The notes under the pieces are model-generated. The model was not told the origin of the DNA and did no database searches. It worked only from the letters and a program-made list of their open reading frames with translations. Shown here piece by piece: positions 14,611 through 22,864 of a stretch of DNA of 39,888 nucleotides. A program made the translations under genes and the position numbers. How positions within the stretch are numbered: the stretch's first letter is position 1; each line of letters begins with the position of its first letter. Source of the stretch: Teichococcus deserti (GTDB taxonomy: Bacteria > Pseudomonadota > Alphaproteobacteria > Acetobacterales > Acetobacteraceae); assembly GCF_001982615.1 (NCBI RefSeq), contig NZ_MLCO01000024.1, positions 1 through 39,888 of the forward strand, read 5' to 3'.

Positions 14611-16952
14611 TGACATCCATGAAGCTCACCCCTGAGGTTCTGCCGTCTGCCAAGGCTGTGCCGGGCGTCGACCTGTCGAATTGCGACCGCGAGCCCATCC
14701 ACATTCCTGGCAGCATCCAGCCCCACGGGCTCATCTTCGCCCTGGCCGAGCCAGAGCTGACCATCGTCTCCGTCAGCACCAACGTTAAAGAGTGGACGGG
14801 TCGGCCCGCAGCGGAACTGGCGGGACAGCCGGTTGACGTCCTGCTGACGGAAGACAGTGCCGATGCGCTCCGCAGAGCCCTGGCGGATGCCGATCCTGCC
14901 CGTGGCAATCCATACTCGTTTAGTCTGAGGGATGCAGAAGCACCTGCCGGGTGGAACGGCATCCTGCACAGACACGCTGGGCTTCTGCTGCTCGAACTGG
15001 AACGCCGCGACGAGGCGGCGCCATCCTACCGTATTTCCTTCGACCATGTTCGTGCGCTGACGCAGCGGCTGCAGGCCGCGCGGTCGTTGGATGAGGCATG
15101 CACCGCTACCGTGGCCGAAGTCCGGCGCATGACCGGCTACGGATTTGCGATGGTCTATCGCTTCCTGCCCGACGCAGCCGGGCAGGTGGTCGCGGAAGAT
15201 CGGGCGGAGGGCATGCCGTCCTATGTTGGGCTGCACTTTCCGGCCAGCGACATCCCGGCGCAGGCGCGGGCATTGTACGTGCGCAATCCCAGCCGCAACA
15301 TCCCCGACGCCACCTACACACCGTCTCCACTGCAGCCTGATGCCGACCCTCGCAACGGTAGGCCGATAGACCTGAGCCAAGCCGGGCTTCGCAGCGTTTC
15401 GCCGATCCATATTGAGTACTTGGCCAATATGGGCATCCGGGCCTCCATGTCCGCCTCCATCATTCGCGACGGCCGCCTCTGGGGCTTGGTGTCCTGCATG
15501 GATCGGGAGCCTCGATACCCGGCCTATGAAATCCGCCAGGCCTGTGAGTTGATGGCCAATGCGCTGGCCTGGCAGATCGGCGTGCTAGCGGAGATCGACG
15601 CGGCGAACTACCGGGTGCGACTGAAGACCCTGCAGGCCAAGCTGGCGCTCGACATGGGCAGCGCTGCGGATGCGCATGAGGCGCTGCGCCACCATAGCCC
15701 GGCACTGCTGCAAGCGGTGGACGCGTCCGGAGCGGTTCTCTGGGCCGCAGGCACCCTGACGCGCGTTGGAAAGGTGCCCACCGAAGATCAACTCGGCCCT
15801 CTCTTGACTTGGCTTGGCACCAACATGCGTGGCGAAGCCTTCTCCACAGACCGGCTGCCCTCGCTCTACGCCGAGGCAGGCAACCCGCTACCTCCCAGCA
15901 CCAGCGGACTGCTAGCGGTACCGCTTTCCCGCTCGGGGAATGACATGATGCTTTGGTTCCGCCCTGAGCTGCTGCAGACCGTCCAGTGGGGCGGCGACCC
16001 CAACAAGGCAGCGTCGCCTGCGGCTGCCGACGGGCGACTGCATCCCCGCAAGTCCTTCGCCGCTTGGGCGGAGCAGGTGCGAGGCCGCTCCAAACCTTGG
16101 GAGCCCTACGAGATTGCGGCTGCCCTGGAGTTCCGTGACATGGCTGTCGATCTCATCGTGCGTCGCTCGACCGAGCTCGAGCGCAGCAACGCTGCCATCA
16201 AGCAATCGGCAGATCGGTTGGAGACATTCGTGCATATCGCGTCGCACGACCTCCTCCAGCCTGCGCGGCAGATCGAGACATTAACCGACATCCTGCACGA
16301 CATGATCCCTCCGCAAGAGGCCGCGGATCCCGATGCGGCGGAGGTGCTGCAAGGGATCCGGGGCGTTTCCAACCGGTTGCGGCGCTTAATCGGCGACTTG
16401 GCCGATTACTCCCGAGTAGGTCGGGGAGCCCAACCGTTCGAGCCCGTCGACCTCGACGAGGTGGTTGCTGAAGTCCAGGAGATGCTGGCCAAGCAGGTTG
16501 TAGAAGCGGAAGGGCGGATCATTGTCGAAAGCTTGCCCATGGTGGTGTGCGACAGGCGCCAGATTCGCCACGTGATTCTCAATCTGCTGTCGAACGCATT
16601 GAAGTACCGGTCGCCCTCGCGAAGCTTGCATGTCCGGATCTATGCTGCCAGCGGTGACGACGAGGCCTCGAAAGCCCGGCTGCCCCATGGCCAGCCTGGC
16701 GGCGTGACAGCGACGATTTGCGTCGAGGATAATGGTATCGGCTTCGATCCGGCCCAAGCTAAGTTGATTTTCGAACCGTTCCGCCGTCTGCACGCGTCAG
16801 GGCATTACGAAGGTAGCGGCGTCGGTCTTGCCATCTGCCGTAAGATCATGGAACGGCATGGCGGCACGATCCAGGCAAGCGGCCGCGAAGGTCATGGATC
16901 CACGTTCCGCGTCACCTTCCCGGTGCGCGGCGCCTATCCCTCGAACGCCTGA
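14607..16952 (+). CDS. bphP: Bacteriophytochrome sensor histidine kinase
   Basis: A 781-residue red/far-red photoreceptor kinase. The PAS domain carries the biliverdin-attaching Cys26 (DLSNCDREPIHIPGSIQPHG). The GAF domain has PASDIPAQARALY (Asp215 corresponds to Deinococcus BphP Asp207) and SPIHIEYL (His268 corresponds to His260). The PHY domain has WGGDP (461-465) and the tongue motif PRKSF (480-484). The kinase part has HisKA His547 (FVHIASHDLLQPAR), an N box (NLLSNALKY) and a G box (EDNGIGFDP). Unusually, the nearly invariant CHH of the GAF pocket reads Cys297-Met298-Asp299, removing the His290-equivalent that contacts the chromophore D ring. No heme oxygenase gene is nearby, so biliverdin must come from elsewhere. 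It is coupled by ATGA to the upstream hybrid kinase and followed 7 nt later by a response regulator. Confidence 0.94.
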   Translation: MMTSMKLTPEVLPSAKAVPGVDLSNCDREPIHIPGSIQPHGLIFALAEPELTIVSVSTNVKEWTGRPAAELAGQPVDVLLTEDSADALRRALADADPARGNPYSFSLRDAEAPAGWNGILHRHAGLLLLELERRDEAAPSYRISFDHVRALTQRLQAARSLDEACTATVAEVRRMTGYGFAMVYRFLPDAAGQVVAEDRAEGMPSYVGLHFPASDIPAQARALYVRNPSRNIPDATYTPSPLQPDADPRNGRPIDLSQAGLRSVSPIHIEYLANMGIRASMSASIIRDGRLWGLVSCMDREPRYPAYEIRQACELMANALAWQIGVLAEIDAANYRVRLKTLQAKLALDMGSAADAHEALRHHSPALLQAVDASGAVLWAAGTLTRVGKVPTEDQLGPLLTWLGTNMRGEAFSTDRLPSLYAEAGNPLPPSTSGLLAVPLSRSGNDMMLWFRPELLQTVQWGGDPNKAASPAAADGRLHPRKSFAAWAEQVRGRSKPWEPYEIAAALEFRDMAVDLIVRRSTELERSNAAIKQSADRLETFVHIASHDLLQPARQIETLTDILHDMIPPQEAADPDAAEVLQGIRGVSNRLRRLIGDLADYSRVGRGAQPFEPVDLDEVVAEVQEMLAKQVVEAEGRIIVESLPMVVCDRRQIRHVILNLLSNALKYRSPSRSLHVRIYAASGDDEASKARLPHGQPGGVTATICVEDNGIGFDPAQAKLIFEPFRRLHASGHYEGSGVGLAICRKIMERHGGTIQASGREGHGSTFRVTFPVRGAYPSNA

Positions 16953-16959
16953 GGTCATC

Positions 16960-17439
16960 ATGCTGGGTGAAGCGCTCGTCGCCACAGACCTCCCGTCCGT
17001 ACTCATCGCCGAAGATAATGGCTTTGATCAGCTCATACTCAAGCGCGCCTTCAAGGCTGCGGAACTTGGTGTTGTCGTCCGTTTTGTCGAGCACGGTGAG
17101 GCACTGATCAGCTACCTCAGCAGCGGCTTCGAAAACGATGTCGTCGGGCTCGCAGATCGGGTGCTTCCTGCCGTCATCTTTCTGGACCTGAACATGCCAG
17201 TGGCCGATGGCTGGGAGGCACTCCGGCAACTCCGGGCGGATCCGCGATGGACAGACATCCCGGTCATCGTCATGTCTACGCTGGCGCATGAGGGTGACAT
17301 CGCGAAGGTCTACGCCTCTGGTGCCAGCGGCTACTTCACCAAGCCCTCAAGCTTCAGCGATATGGTCGCCGCCATCCGGACCTCCGTTGCACCTTGGCTC
17401 GTCGCCGAGGGCGCACCGCGGCCCAAGCGGCTTGTTTAG
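16960..17439 (+). CDS. Single-domain response regulator (Rcp1-like)
   Basis: A 159-residue stand-alone receiver with no output domain. Acidic residues VLIAEDN (about 14-20), the phospho-acceptor Asp76 in VIFLDLNMP, and the switch residues MSTLAH and FTKPSS are all present. Small receivers of this kind lie next to phytochrome kinases in many bacteria and accept phosphate from them. The ATG at 16,960 lies 7 nt after the bphP stop, with GAGG as the ribosome site overlapping that stop; the longer open frame upstream is antisense-quality sequence inside bphP. The stop overlaps the end of the IS-interrupted methyltransferase frame on the other strand. The downstream effector is not identified. Confidence 0.92.
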   Translation: MLGEALVATDLPSVLIAEDNGFDQLILKRAFKAAELGVVVRFVEHGEALISYLSSGFENDVVGLADRVLPAVIFLDLNMPVADGWEALRQLRADPRWTDIPVIVMSTLAHEGDIAKVYASGASGYFTKPSSFSDMVAAIRTSVAPWLVAEGAPRPKRLV

Positions 17440-17642
17440 GCGCAAAATCTGGTCTGCGTGGGCGGTGTGAGGTCGCACCTCCCATGATTGTCCAGGTGAC
17501 ACCTTTGGTAAGCGTTGCTCTGCGGCCCACCTTGCCTGAGAGGGCCGATTTCGTGACGGAGCACCTCATCAGGTCGAAGTGGTGCAATGTCGATGGATGA
17601 GGCTGGCACTGGAGCCGGCACTGTTGCTGACACTCGAGCTAG
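17436..17642 (-). pseudogene. C-terminal remnant of the IS-interrupted methyltransferase frame
   Basis: If the IS element and one CTAG copy are removed, the methyltransferase frame from 19,191 continues in register through this segment to a TAA at 17,436-17,438. That would give a 297-residue protein. The segment contains no internal stop in about 66 codons but shows no recognisable motif, so it may be a genuine tail or only an open frame. Its stop overlaps the response-regulator stop, making a tail-to-tail arrangement. Confidence 0.5.
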
Positions 17643-18500
17643 AGGCTGTTATGAACCGGCGGCCAGTTCCGCGGCCTGCTTGAGCATGAGGCAGGCAAAT
17701 GCGATCAAGTGGAGATCGGCCAGGCTACTGGCATAGCGCTCGTAGTCTTTGACCAAGCGGCGGAAGCGCGTGGCCCAGGCGAAGGACCGTTCGACCACCC
17801 AGCGTCGTGGCAGCAGCACGAAGCCACGCTTGGCTTCGGAGAGCTTCACCACCTCAAGTTCGATGCCATGCGCTTTCGCGGCCGCGGCGGCACGCGCACC
17901 GGGAAAGCCCTGATCGACATAGGCGAGGTCGACGCTTTCCCCCGTGGAGGCCTGCACCGCCCGGGCCAGGCGCCCGACCTCGGCGCGATCGTCCGCACTG
18001 GCGGGAGTGACGTGCAGCGCCAGCCGATGCCCCAGCGTGTCGACCGCCAGATGCAGCTTCGAGCCCTTCTTCCGCTTGGCCCCGTCATACCCGGCGCGGG
18101 TGCCGCTTTCCGGCGAGGAGCGCAGCGTCCGGCTGTCGAGGATGGCAGCGCTGGGCTGGGCCTTCCGCCCCGCAGCAACACGCAGGACGCTGCGGAGGTC
18201 GTCGGCCACGGCTTCGAAGCATCCCGCCGCCAGCCAGCGCTGCGCCTGCTGATACACCGCGGCCCAAGGTGGCAGGTCATTCAGCATCCAACGCCACGGC
18301 GCGCCGGTCTTGATGACGTAGTGCAGCCCATTGAACACCTCGCGCAGCGCATGCTCGCGCTGGCTGCACTGTCCTGGCACCAATGTCAGGTAGGGCGCGA
18401 CCAGCGCCCATTCATCGTCGGAGACATCGGGCGGGTAAGGCCTGCGGGCAGTCATCCCGCCCAGCCTGATCGTTACCCGACTGGAGCTCCATAACAGCCT
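17643..18500 (-). mobile_element. Intact IS5-family insertion sequence with CTAG target duplication
   Basis: An 858-bp element bounded by 11-bp perfect inverted repeats: AGGCTGTTATG at 17,643 and its complement CATAACAGCCT ending at 18,500. A 4-bp direct repeat CTAG flanks both ends (17,639-17,642 and 18,501-18,504), matching the YTAR target preference of IS5-type elements. It carries one uninterrupted transposase gene. The insertion splits a methyltransferase frame, and intact ends and gene suggest a recent event. Confidence 0.93.
17649..18455 (-). CDS. IS5-family transposase
   Basis: A 268-residue single-frame DDE transposase filling almost the whole element. The N-terminal DUF4096-like part (DDEWALVAPYL, then GAPWRWM) is followed by DDE-region motifs: ILDSRTLRSS (first Asp), YVDQGFPGA (second Asp) and WVVERSFAWATRFRRL (Glu). 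The RKKGSKLHLAVDTLGH segment is typical of the family. No frameshift is needed for expression, unlike IS5 subgroups with two overlapping frames. It looks functional. Confidence 0.93.
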   Translation of the reverse strand: MTARRPYPPDVSDDEWALVAPYLTLVPGQCSQREHALREVFNGLHYVIKTGAPWRWMLNDLPPWAAVYQQAQRWLAAGCFEAVADDLRSVLRVAAGRKAQPSAAILDSRTLRSSPESGTRAGYDGAKRKKGSKLHLAVDTLGHRLALHVTPASADDRAEVGRLARAVQASTGESVDLAYVDQGFPGARAAAAAKAHGIELEVVKLSEAKRGFVLLPRRWVVERSFAWATRFRRLVKDYERYASSLADLHLIAFACLMLKQAAELAAGS

Positions 18501-19191
18501 CTAGCTTGTAAGTCGCACTCTCGGCGTCCATGAGAATGAGGTGCCGGAGCAGCGGCAAGGCGCCCGTGCCACCGTCCGGCAAGCGGAGGACCAGGGCCGT
18601 CCAAGAAATTTCCGGGGGCCCTTGCAGATCGGGTGACGGCACCGTCCGGACCACTTGCATGCCGTGGGCCAGAGCCAGGAATTCGACCTCGGTGAGGCTG
18701 ACGGGGTGACCGCCGCGCCCGTCGTCGGGTCCATGGCGCAGCGTCATCACCAGCAGGCCGCCGAGCCGCAGCAGTCCCACCAGCTTTCGGAAAGCACGGG
18801 GCCGGTCCGCCGGTGGGACGTGCTGCCAGACCGCGCTCAAGGATACGACGTCGGCGGTGATGCCGCAGCGCGATGTCGTCGTCAGGCGAGGCAGGCTGTC
18901 GGCGAGCCAGCGGATCCTTGGCGATGGATGCAGCCGCTCGGCCTCGGCGCGCATGCCGGTGGACGGCTCGATAGCGATGACCTCGTAGCCCGCGGCGGCG
19001 AAGGCGCCCGCATCGCGTCCTGTCCCGGCGCCGACGTCGATGACGACGGCGGGTGCACTCGGCAGAAGGTCGACCAGCCAGTCACGGGTGACCGTCGACG
19101 GGACGGCCTCGTAAGCGGCAGCGAGGCGCGAGGCATTCGAATCACACCAGGAGACGACGGAGGGCTGCACCCGGGGAGCATAGCGGAGCAA
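18412..19191 (-). pseudogene. SAM-dependent methyltransferase, C-terminus interrupted by IS5-family element
   Basis: The class I methyltransferase fold is clear: motif I VVIDVGAGTGRDAGAFA (about 49-65), an acidic residue after beta2 (VIAIEPSTG), and the post-I region VVSLSAVWQHV. After SATYKL at 18,505 the frame enters the IS, picks up about 30 IS-encoded residues and stops at 18,412. Removing the IS restores a 297-codon frame ending at 17,436. The catalytic core is complete, so some activity of the truncated form cannot be excluded. Substrate is unknown. The gene ends tail-to-tail with the phytochrome operon and is transcribed in the same direction as the LysR gene next to it. Confidence 0.75.
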
Positions 19192-19233
19192 CCTCCTTTG
19201 GGCAGCCCGCTCAACCTGCCTGCATGATGTGGA

Positions 19234-20154
19234 CTACCGTCTGCCTGATTGGCTGAAGGCAATGCCTGCCTCCATCGCGACCTCTACCAGTACCTGCCGG
19301 AATGTCGCGGCTTGGCGGGAAACGGGGCGGAACCTGGGAAGCAGAATACGTGCTGTGCTGGCCGTGGTGGGAAGCAGCGGCCGCGCCAGCAGCCCAGGTT
19401 CCTGCGCACTGAGGAGCCCGAACCTGTCGAGCAGGGCGACACCCGCACCGGATCGGACCAGCCCTCCGGCCACCGTCGCGTGATCGACAGTGACGGCGAT
19501 CTTCAGCGGCACGTTGGCGTCCGCGAAGACGACGTTCAACTGTGCGCCCAGCGGCCAGTTGCCGCTCGAAGCGATCAGCGGCCAGGGCTGCAGGTCTTCT
19601 GGTCGTACAGCTTGGCGAACTGCCAGGGGATGGTCGTCTGGCATCAGGCAAGCCAGTTCCGTGACGCAGGTGTCACTAACGACGACCTGCCGTCCACCCA
19701 CTGGCCCGATGACGGCGCCCAGCTCGACGCGGTGATCCTCGACCAACCGGACCACCTCAGGCGCGGGAACGGCGTGCAAGATAACGGCGACCTCCGGCAA
19801 CTGCTTGCGGAAGCGGGTGATCGCCACCGGCATGATGCTGTTGGCTATAGACGGGATCACCGCGATGCTCAGCGCACCCGCCACGCCGCCTTGCAGCGCA
19901 CCGGCCAGGCGCTGCACCACATCGATGGCGGCGAAGGCGCTCAGCGTTTCCGGAAACAGCGCCTGGGCTTCCGCCGTCGGCCTCAGGGTGCGACCGTCCC
20001 GCAGGAACAGGCTGAAGCCCAGCCGGGTCTCGGCCTGCTGCAGCATCTTGCTTACGGCGGGTTGGGTGATGTGCAGCGCCCGCGCCGCCCCGGTGATACT
20101 GCCGCGCTCCATGACATGGCGGAACACGTCGAGTTCCCGTACCGAGAGAAGCAT
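19234..20154 (-). CDS. LysR-family transcriptional regulator
   Basis: A 306-residue protein of standard length. The helix-turn-helix is at about 5-60 (SITGAARALHITQPAVSKML) and is followed by the effector-binding domain. The ATG at 20,154 gives the usual opening MLLSVRELDVFRHV. It is divergent from the HD-domain/TctC operon across a 118-bp gap containing a 10-bp palindrome TCATGCATGA (20,164-20,173), and is probably its regulator. Codon use is less extreme than in the right flank but the gene is intact. Confidence 0.93.
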   Translation of the reverse strand: MLLSVRELDVFRHVMERGSITGAARALHITQPAVSKMLQQAETRLGFSLFLRDGRTLRPTAEAQALFPETLSAFAAIDVVQRLAGALQGGVAGALSIAVIPSIANSIMPVAITRFRKQLPEVAVILHAVPAPEVVRLVEDHRVELGAVIGPVGGRQVVVSDTCVTELACLMPDDHPLAVRQAVRPEDLQPWPLIASSGNWPLGAQLNVVFADANVPLKIAVTVDHATVAGGLVRSGAGVALLDRFGLLSAQEPGLLARPLLPTTASTARILLPRFRPVSRQAATFRQVLVEVAMEAGIAFSQSGRR

Positions 20155-20272
20155 AACCCCAGCTCATGCATGATGTCCCACAACACATTTGAAGCCATGG
20201 ATGCAGGGCGTGCAAGATCCGGCCGAGACCCCGCGCCCGCCGAGGCGCAAGAGGGCCCGGAGGAAGCAAACC
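20155..20272. promoter_or_regulatory. Divergent promoter region between LysR and HD-domain genes
   Basis: This 118-bp gap holds the start regions of two divergent genes. A perfect palindrome TCATGCATGA sits at 20,164-20,173, about 10 bp from the LysR start, a position where LysR proteins often bind for autoregulation. GGAGGAAG at about 20,258-20,265 is a strong ribosome site for the HD gene. No clear -10/-35 pair was identified. Confidence 0.4.
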
Positions 20273-20950
20273 ATGTATTTTCTCGACCGGCGGCCACGTC
20301 GGCAGATCACCCAGGCGCTGCGCGACAGCGTGCTGGAAGATCTGCCCGAGATCACTGAGATCACCCATTCGGAGCTGCGGGCGAAATGCGTCGAAGCCTG
20401 GGCCTATGCCCTGGCGGAAAGCAGCTTCGAGCGTGTCCGTGACCTGCCGGGGGAGGCCAACCCGGGCACGTTCCGGCTGCGCCGCGGCAGCCAGGTGGAG
20501 CACCTGCGTGGCGTCACCCGCATCGCGCTGGCCATCGCCGACGACTTTGCCGCCCGCTTCCCCGAAGCCCGGATCGAACGGGACTTGGTGCTGGCAGGCG
20601 GCCTGCTGCACGACGTCGGCAAGCCCTGGGAGTTCGACCCGGCGAACTGCGCCCGCTGGGAGGCCGACCCCAGCCGCGCCGGGCTGCCTTCCCTCCGCCA
20701 CCCGGCCTACGGCGCCCACATCTGCCTGGCGGTCGGGTTGCCGGAGGAGGTGATGCACATCGCGCTGTCCCATTCTGCGGAAGGCGAACTCCTGACCCGC
20801 AGCCTCGAAGGGCTGATCGTGCAGCGGGCCGACCACCTGTGGTGGTCGATCGCGGGCGGCTGCGGCCTGCTGGAAGAGAGCGGCAACGCCATCCTGGCGG
20901 AACGCCGGATCACCCCGCGCGCGCTCGCCAGCCAGGAGACGCAGTCATGA
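20273..20950 (+). CDS. HD-domain phosphohydrolase-like protein
   Basis: A 225-residue soluble protein with the HD metal-binding signature: His in QVEHLRGV (about 78), the HD pair in GGLLHDVGK (about 110) and a distal Asp in QRADHLWW (about 190). HD proteins are metal-dependent phosphohydrolases or related hydrolases; the substrate is not evident. The ATG at 20,273 was chosen because GGAGGAAG stands upstream; an alternative start at 20,189 would add a basic, unstructured tail. The stop overlaps the start of a TctC receptor (ATGA), so the two are translationally coupled. Together with the divergent LysR gene this suggests one catabolic or uptake unit. Confidence 0.82.
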   Translation: MYFLDRRPRRQITQALRDSVLEDLPEITEITHSELRAKCVEAWAYALAESSFERVRDLPGEANPGTFRLRRGSQVEHLRGVTRIALAIADDFAARFPEARIERDLVLAGGLLHDVGKPWEFDPANCARWEADPSRAGLPSLRHPAYGAHICLAVGLPEEVMHIALSHSAEGELLTRSLEGLIVQRADHLWWSIAGGCGLLEESGNAILAERRITPRALASQETQS

Positions 20951-21930
20951 CGCTGCCCCTCCTGTCTCGCCGCCTGCTGCTGGGCGGTGCCGCATCCCTG
21001 CCGATGCTGGCCCGTCCCGCGCTGGCGCAGGGCGCCTATCCCACACGCCCCATCCGCGTGCTGGTGGGGTGGTCGCCGGGCGGTGGCGTCGATGTCATTG
21101 CGCGCAAGCTGGGTCAGAAGCTCTCCGCCAGCCTCGGCCAGCCTGTAGTGATCGAGAACAAGGCCGGGGGCACCGGCAGCATCGCGGCGGCGGAGGTCGC
21201 CCGCGCGGCACCCGACGGGCACACGCTGCTGGCGCTCGACAATGCCTATGCCACGCTGCCCTACCTGTTCAGCCAACTACCCTTTGACCATGCTAAGGCC
21301 TTCCGGCTCATCTCCATTACCGCCTTCGCGCCGCTGTTCCTGGGCGTGAAGCGGGATGCGCCCTATGCGGACCTGCAGGCGCTGATCGCGACGGCGCGCG
21401 CCAAGCCGGATACGGTCGCCTACGGCACTGGCGGCAACGGCAGCGTGCCGCACTTCAACACACTGGCCTTCCAGCGCGCGGCGGGCGTCGAGCTATTCCA
21501 CGTGCCGTTCCGCGGCGCCAACGAAGCTGTGCTGGCGGTACTAAGCGGAACGGTACAGATGGTGATGGTGTCCGTCGCCTCTGCGCTGGGCAGTCTGCAG
21601 TCCGGCGACCTGCGGCCGCTGGCCATCAGCGGCGCCGCACGGGTGGCGGCACTGCCGCAGGCGCCAACCTTCGCCGAGGCCGGGCTGCCGGGTTTCGAGG
21701 CCAATGCCTGGTACGGGCTGGCCGCGCCGCACGGCACGCCTGACGCCATCGTGGACAAGCTGACCTCGGCCATGCGGGCCGCGTTGGCGGAGCCGGATAT
21801 GCTCCAGTTCCTGGACGATCTGGGTGCAGTACCCGGCGGCCAGAGTTCTGAGCAGGCAGCAACGATCCTGGCGGCCGAGACGGAGCGGTGGAGTGGGATC
21901 GCCGCCAGCGGCGGTATAGAGCGCCGCTGA
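20947..21930 (+). CDS. Bug/TctC-family periplasmic solute receptor
   Basis: A 327-residue binding protein. The signal peptide starts LLSRRLLLGGAASLPML and ends ALA. A twin-arginine pair (SRRLLL) makes Tat export possible, as in many of these receptors. Mature features are YPTRPIRVLVGWSPGGGVDV, ENKAGGTGSIAA, YGTGGNGSVPHF and HVPFRGANEA. The start overlaps the HD gene by 4 nt. No transporter membrane subunits lie in the window. The ligand is probably a small carboxylate. Confidence 0.9.
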   Translation: MTLPLLSRRLLLGGAASLPMLARPALAQGAYPTRPIRVLVGWSPGGGVDVIARKLGQKLSASLGQPVVIENKAGGTGSIAAAEVARAAPDGHTLLALDNAYATLPYLFSQLPFDHAKAFRLISITAFAPLFLGVKRDAPYADLQALIATARAKPDTVAYGTGGNGSVPHFNTLAFQRAAGVELFHVPFRGANEAVLAVLSGTVQMVMVSVASALGSLQSGDLRPLAISGAARVAALPQAPTFAEAGLPGFEANAWYGLAAPHGTPDAIVDKLTSAMRAALAEPDMLQFLDDLGAVPGGQSSEQAATILAAETERWSGIAASGGIERR

Positions 21931-22016
21931 AGAGGAACCGGCGCAGAGCCTTCGGTTTCGACGGGAGACCGAAGCTGGCCGACAGCGGACTGGCAGGTAT
22001 TCAGGCCTGGCCGGGC

Positions 22017-22304
22017 AGAAGCGGACATCTGGCTTCAGGTCTTCAACCGCTGGCTTCGACGGATCCCGCCCGTATTGATCGCGGCAGCACGTTCTTAGAA
22101 GCGGACGCCGTTAGCGGCCGCAGCATCGCCTATCCCGGCGAAGACACCGCTGGGTTTGAAGCCAATCTCCAACGACTTATGCCCCGCTGGATGGCTTACG
22201 ACATGCGCCTGATGGCGGAGCGCTTCGCTACGGAGGGCATGCTGCCCCAGGCTGGAGACGTCGAGCGCCTGACCGCCCGGCTGGGCCGTCCGCTGCGCAG
22301 CTGA
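22017..22304 (+). pseudogene. Frameshifted C-terminal remnant, NmrA-like NAD(P)-binding protein
   Basis: The last 75 or so codons (PARIDRGSTFLEAD, then RLMPRWMAYDMRLMAERF and DVERLTARLGRPLRS) resemble the C-terminus of NmrA-type NAD(P)-binding proteins. Just upstream, another frame gives ADIWLQVFNRWLR, which would join it through a 1-nt shift near 22,063. No N-terminal Rossmann part exists between this point and the tctC stop. The gene is therefore truncated at its 5' end and frameshifted. The family call is tentative. Confidence 0.45.
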
Positions 22305-22339
22305 CCTGACCTTCAGAACGCTTCGACAGGACCCATCCC

Positions 22340-22813
22340 ATGATCTACTCGACCGCGACCGTCCCGGTTAACCCGGACGGCATGACCCGGCTGACCCGTG
22401 CCCAGGCCTGGTCGGGCCTCGTCCTCAAAGCGCGCGACGCCCGCGCCTTCCTGCCGCCCGGTCTCTGCACGCGCGGCAATGTCGTCGAGGAAGGCGCTAC
22501 CCATATCGTCCGGGAGGCGGTGATCAGCGGCATCGCACTGCGCGAGATCATCGCCTTAGAGCCGGAGCACAAGGTGACCTTCTTCCAGGCCACCGGCCCG
22601 CGGGAAGGCGCCATCATCAACGAGCTGTTCGAGGACGCACGGGGCGCGCTGCATCTTCGCTTCTACTGCTATCTCGGTCTCCGCGGCAGAGCATCCAACG
22701 GGATCGAGGAACAGGCAGAACAGGCGCAGTTCGACAGCGAAGCAGGTTACAAGGCCGCGCTATTGTCGACGCTCAAGCGTACTCGAGAACTCGTGGCAGA
22801 AGGCCGGATATAG
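22340..22813 (+). CDS. SRPBCC (AtaL-like, DUF1857) family protein
   Basis: A 157-residue protein resembling the AtaL-like/DUF1857 branch of the START/SRPBCC fold. This fold makes a deep hydrophobic cavity for small ligands or polyketide-like substrates. Recalled family features are the opening MIYSTATVPVNPDGMTRLTR, QAWSGLVLKARDAR and HLRFYCYLGL. It is cytoplasmic, with no signal peptide. The ATG is preceded by AGGAC. It follows the NmrA-like remnant by 35 bp, and NmrA-like and SRPBCC genes are often co-transcribed, so this operon has probably lost its first gene. Function is unknown. Confidence 0.75.
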   Translation: MIYSTATVPVNPDGMTRLTRAQAWSGLVLKARDARAFLPPGLCTRGNVVEEGATHIVREAVISGIALREIIALEPEHKVTFFQATGPREGAIINELFEDARGALHLRFYCYLGLRGRASNGIEEQAEQAQFDSEAGYKAALLSTLKRTRELVAEGRI

Positions 22814-22864
22814 GATCGAGCCGGGCGTCCAGCATGGCTCCTCGAGCAGGAGCCCCCTGCTCTG

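Noticed and set aside
19221-20176. Direct repeat TGCATGATGT at both ends of the LysR gene
   Set aside because: Ten bases only, with no other element-like feature; one copy is inside a palindrome near the LysR start and the other near its end. Chance is sufficient.
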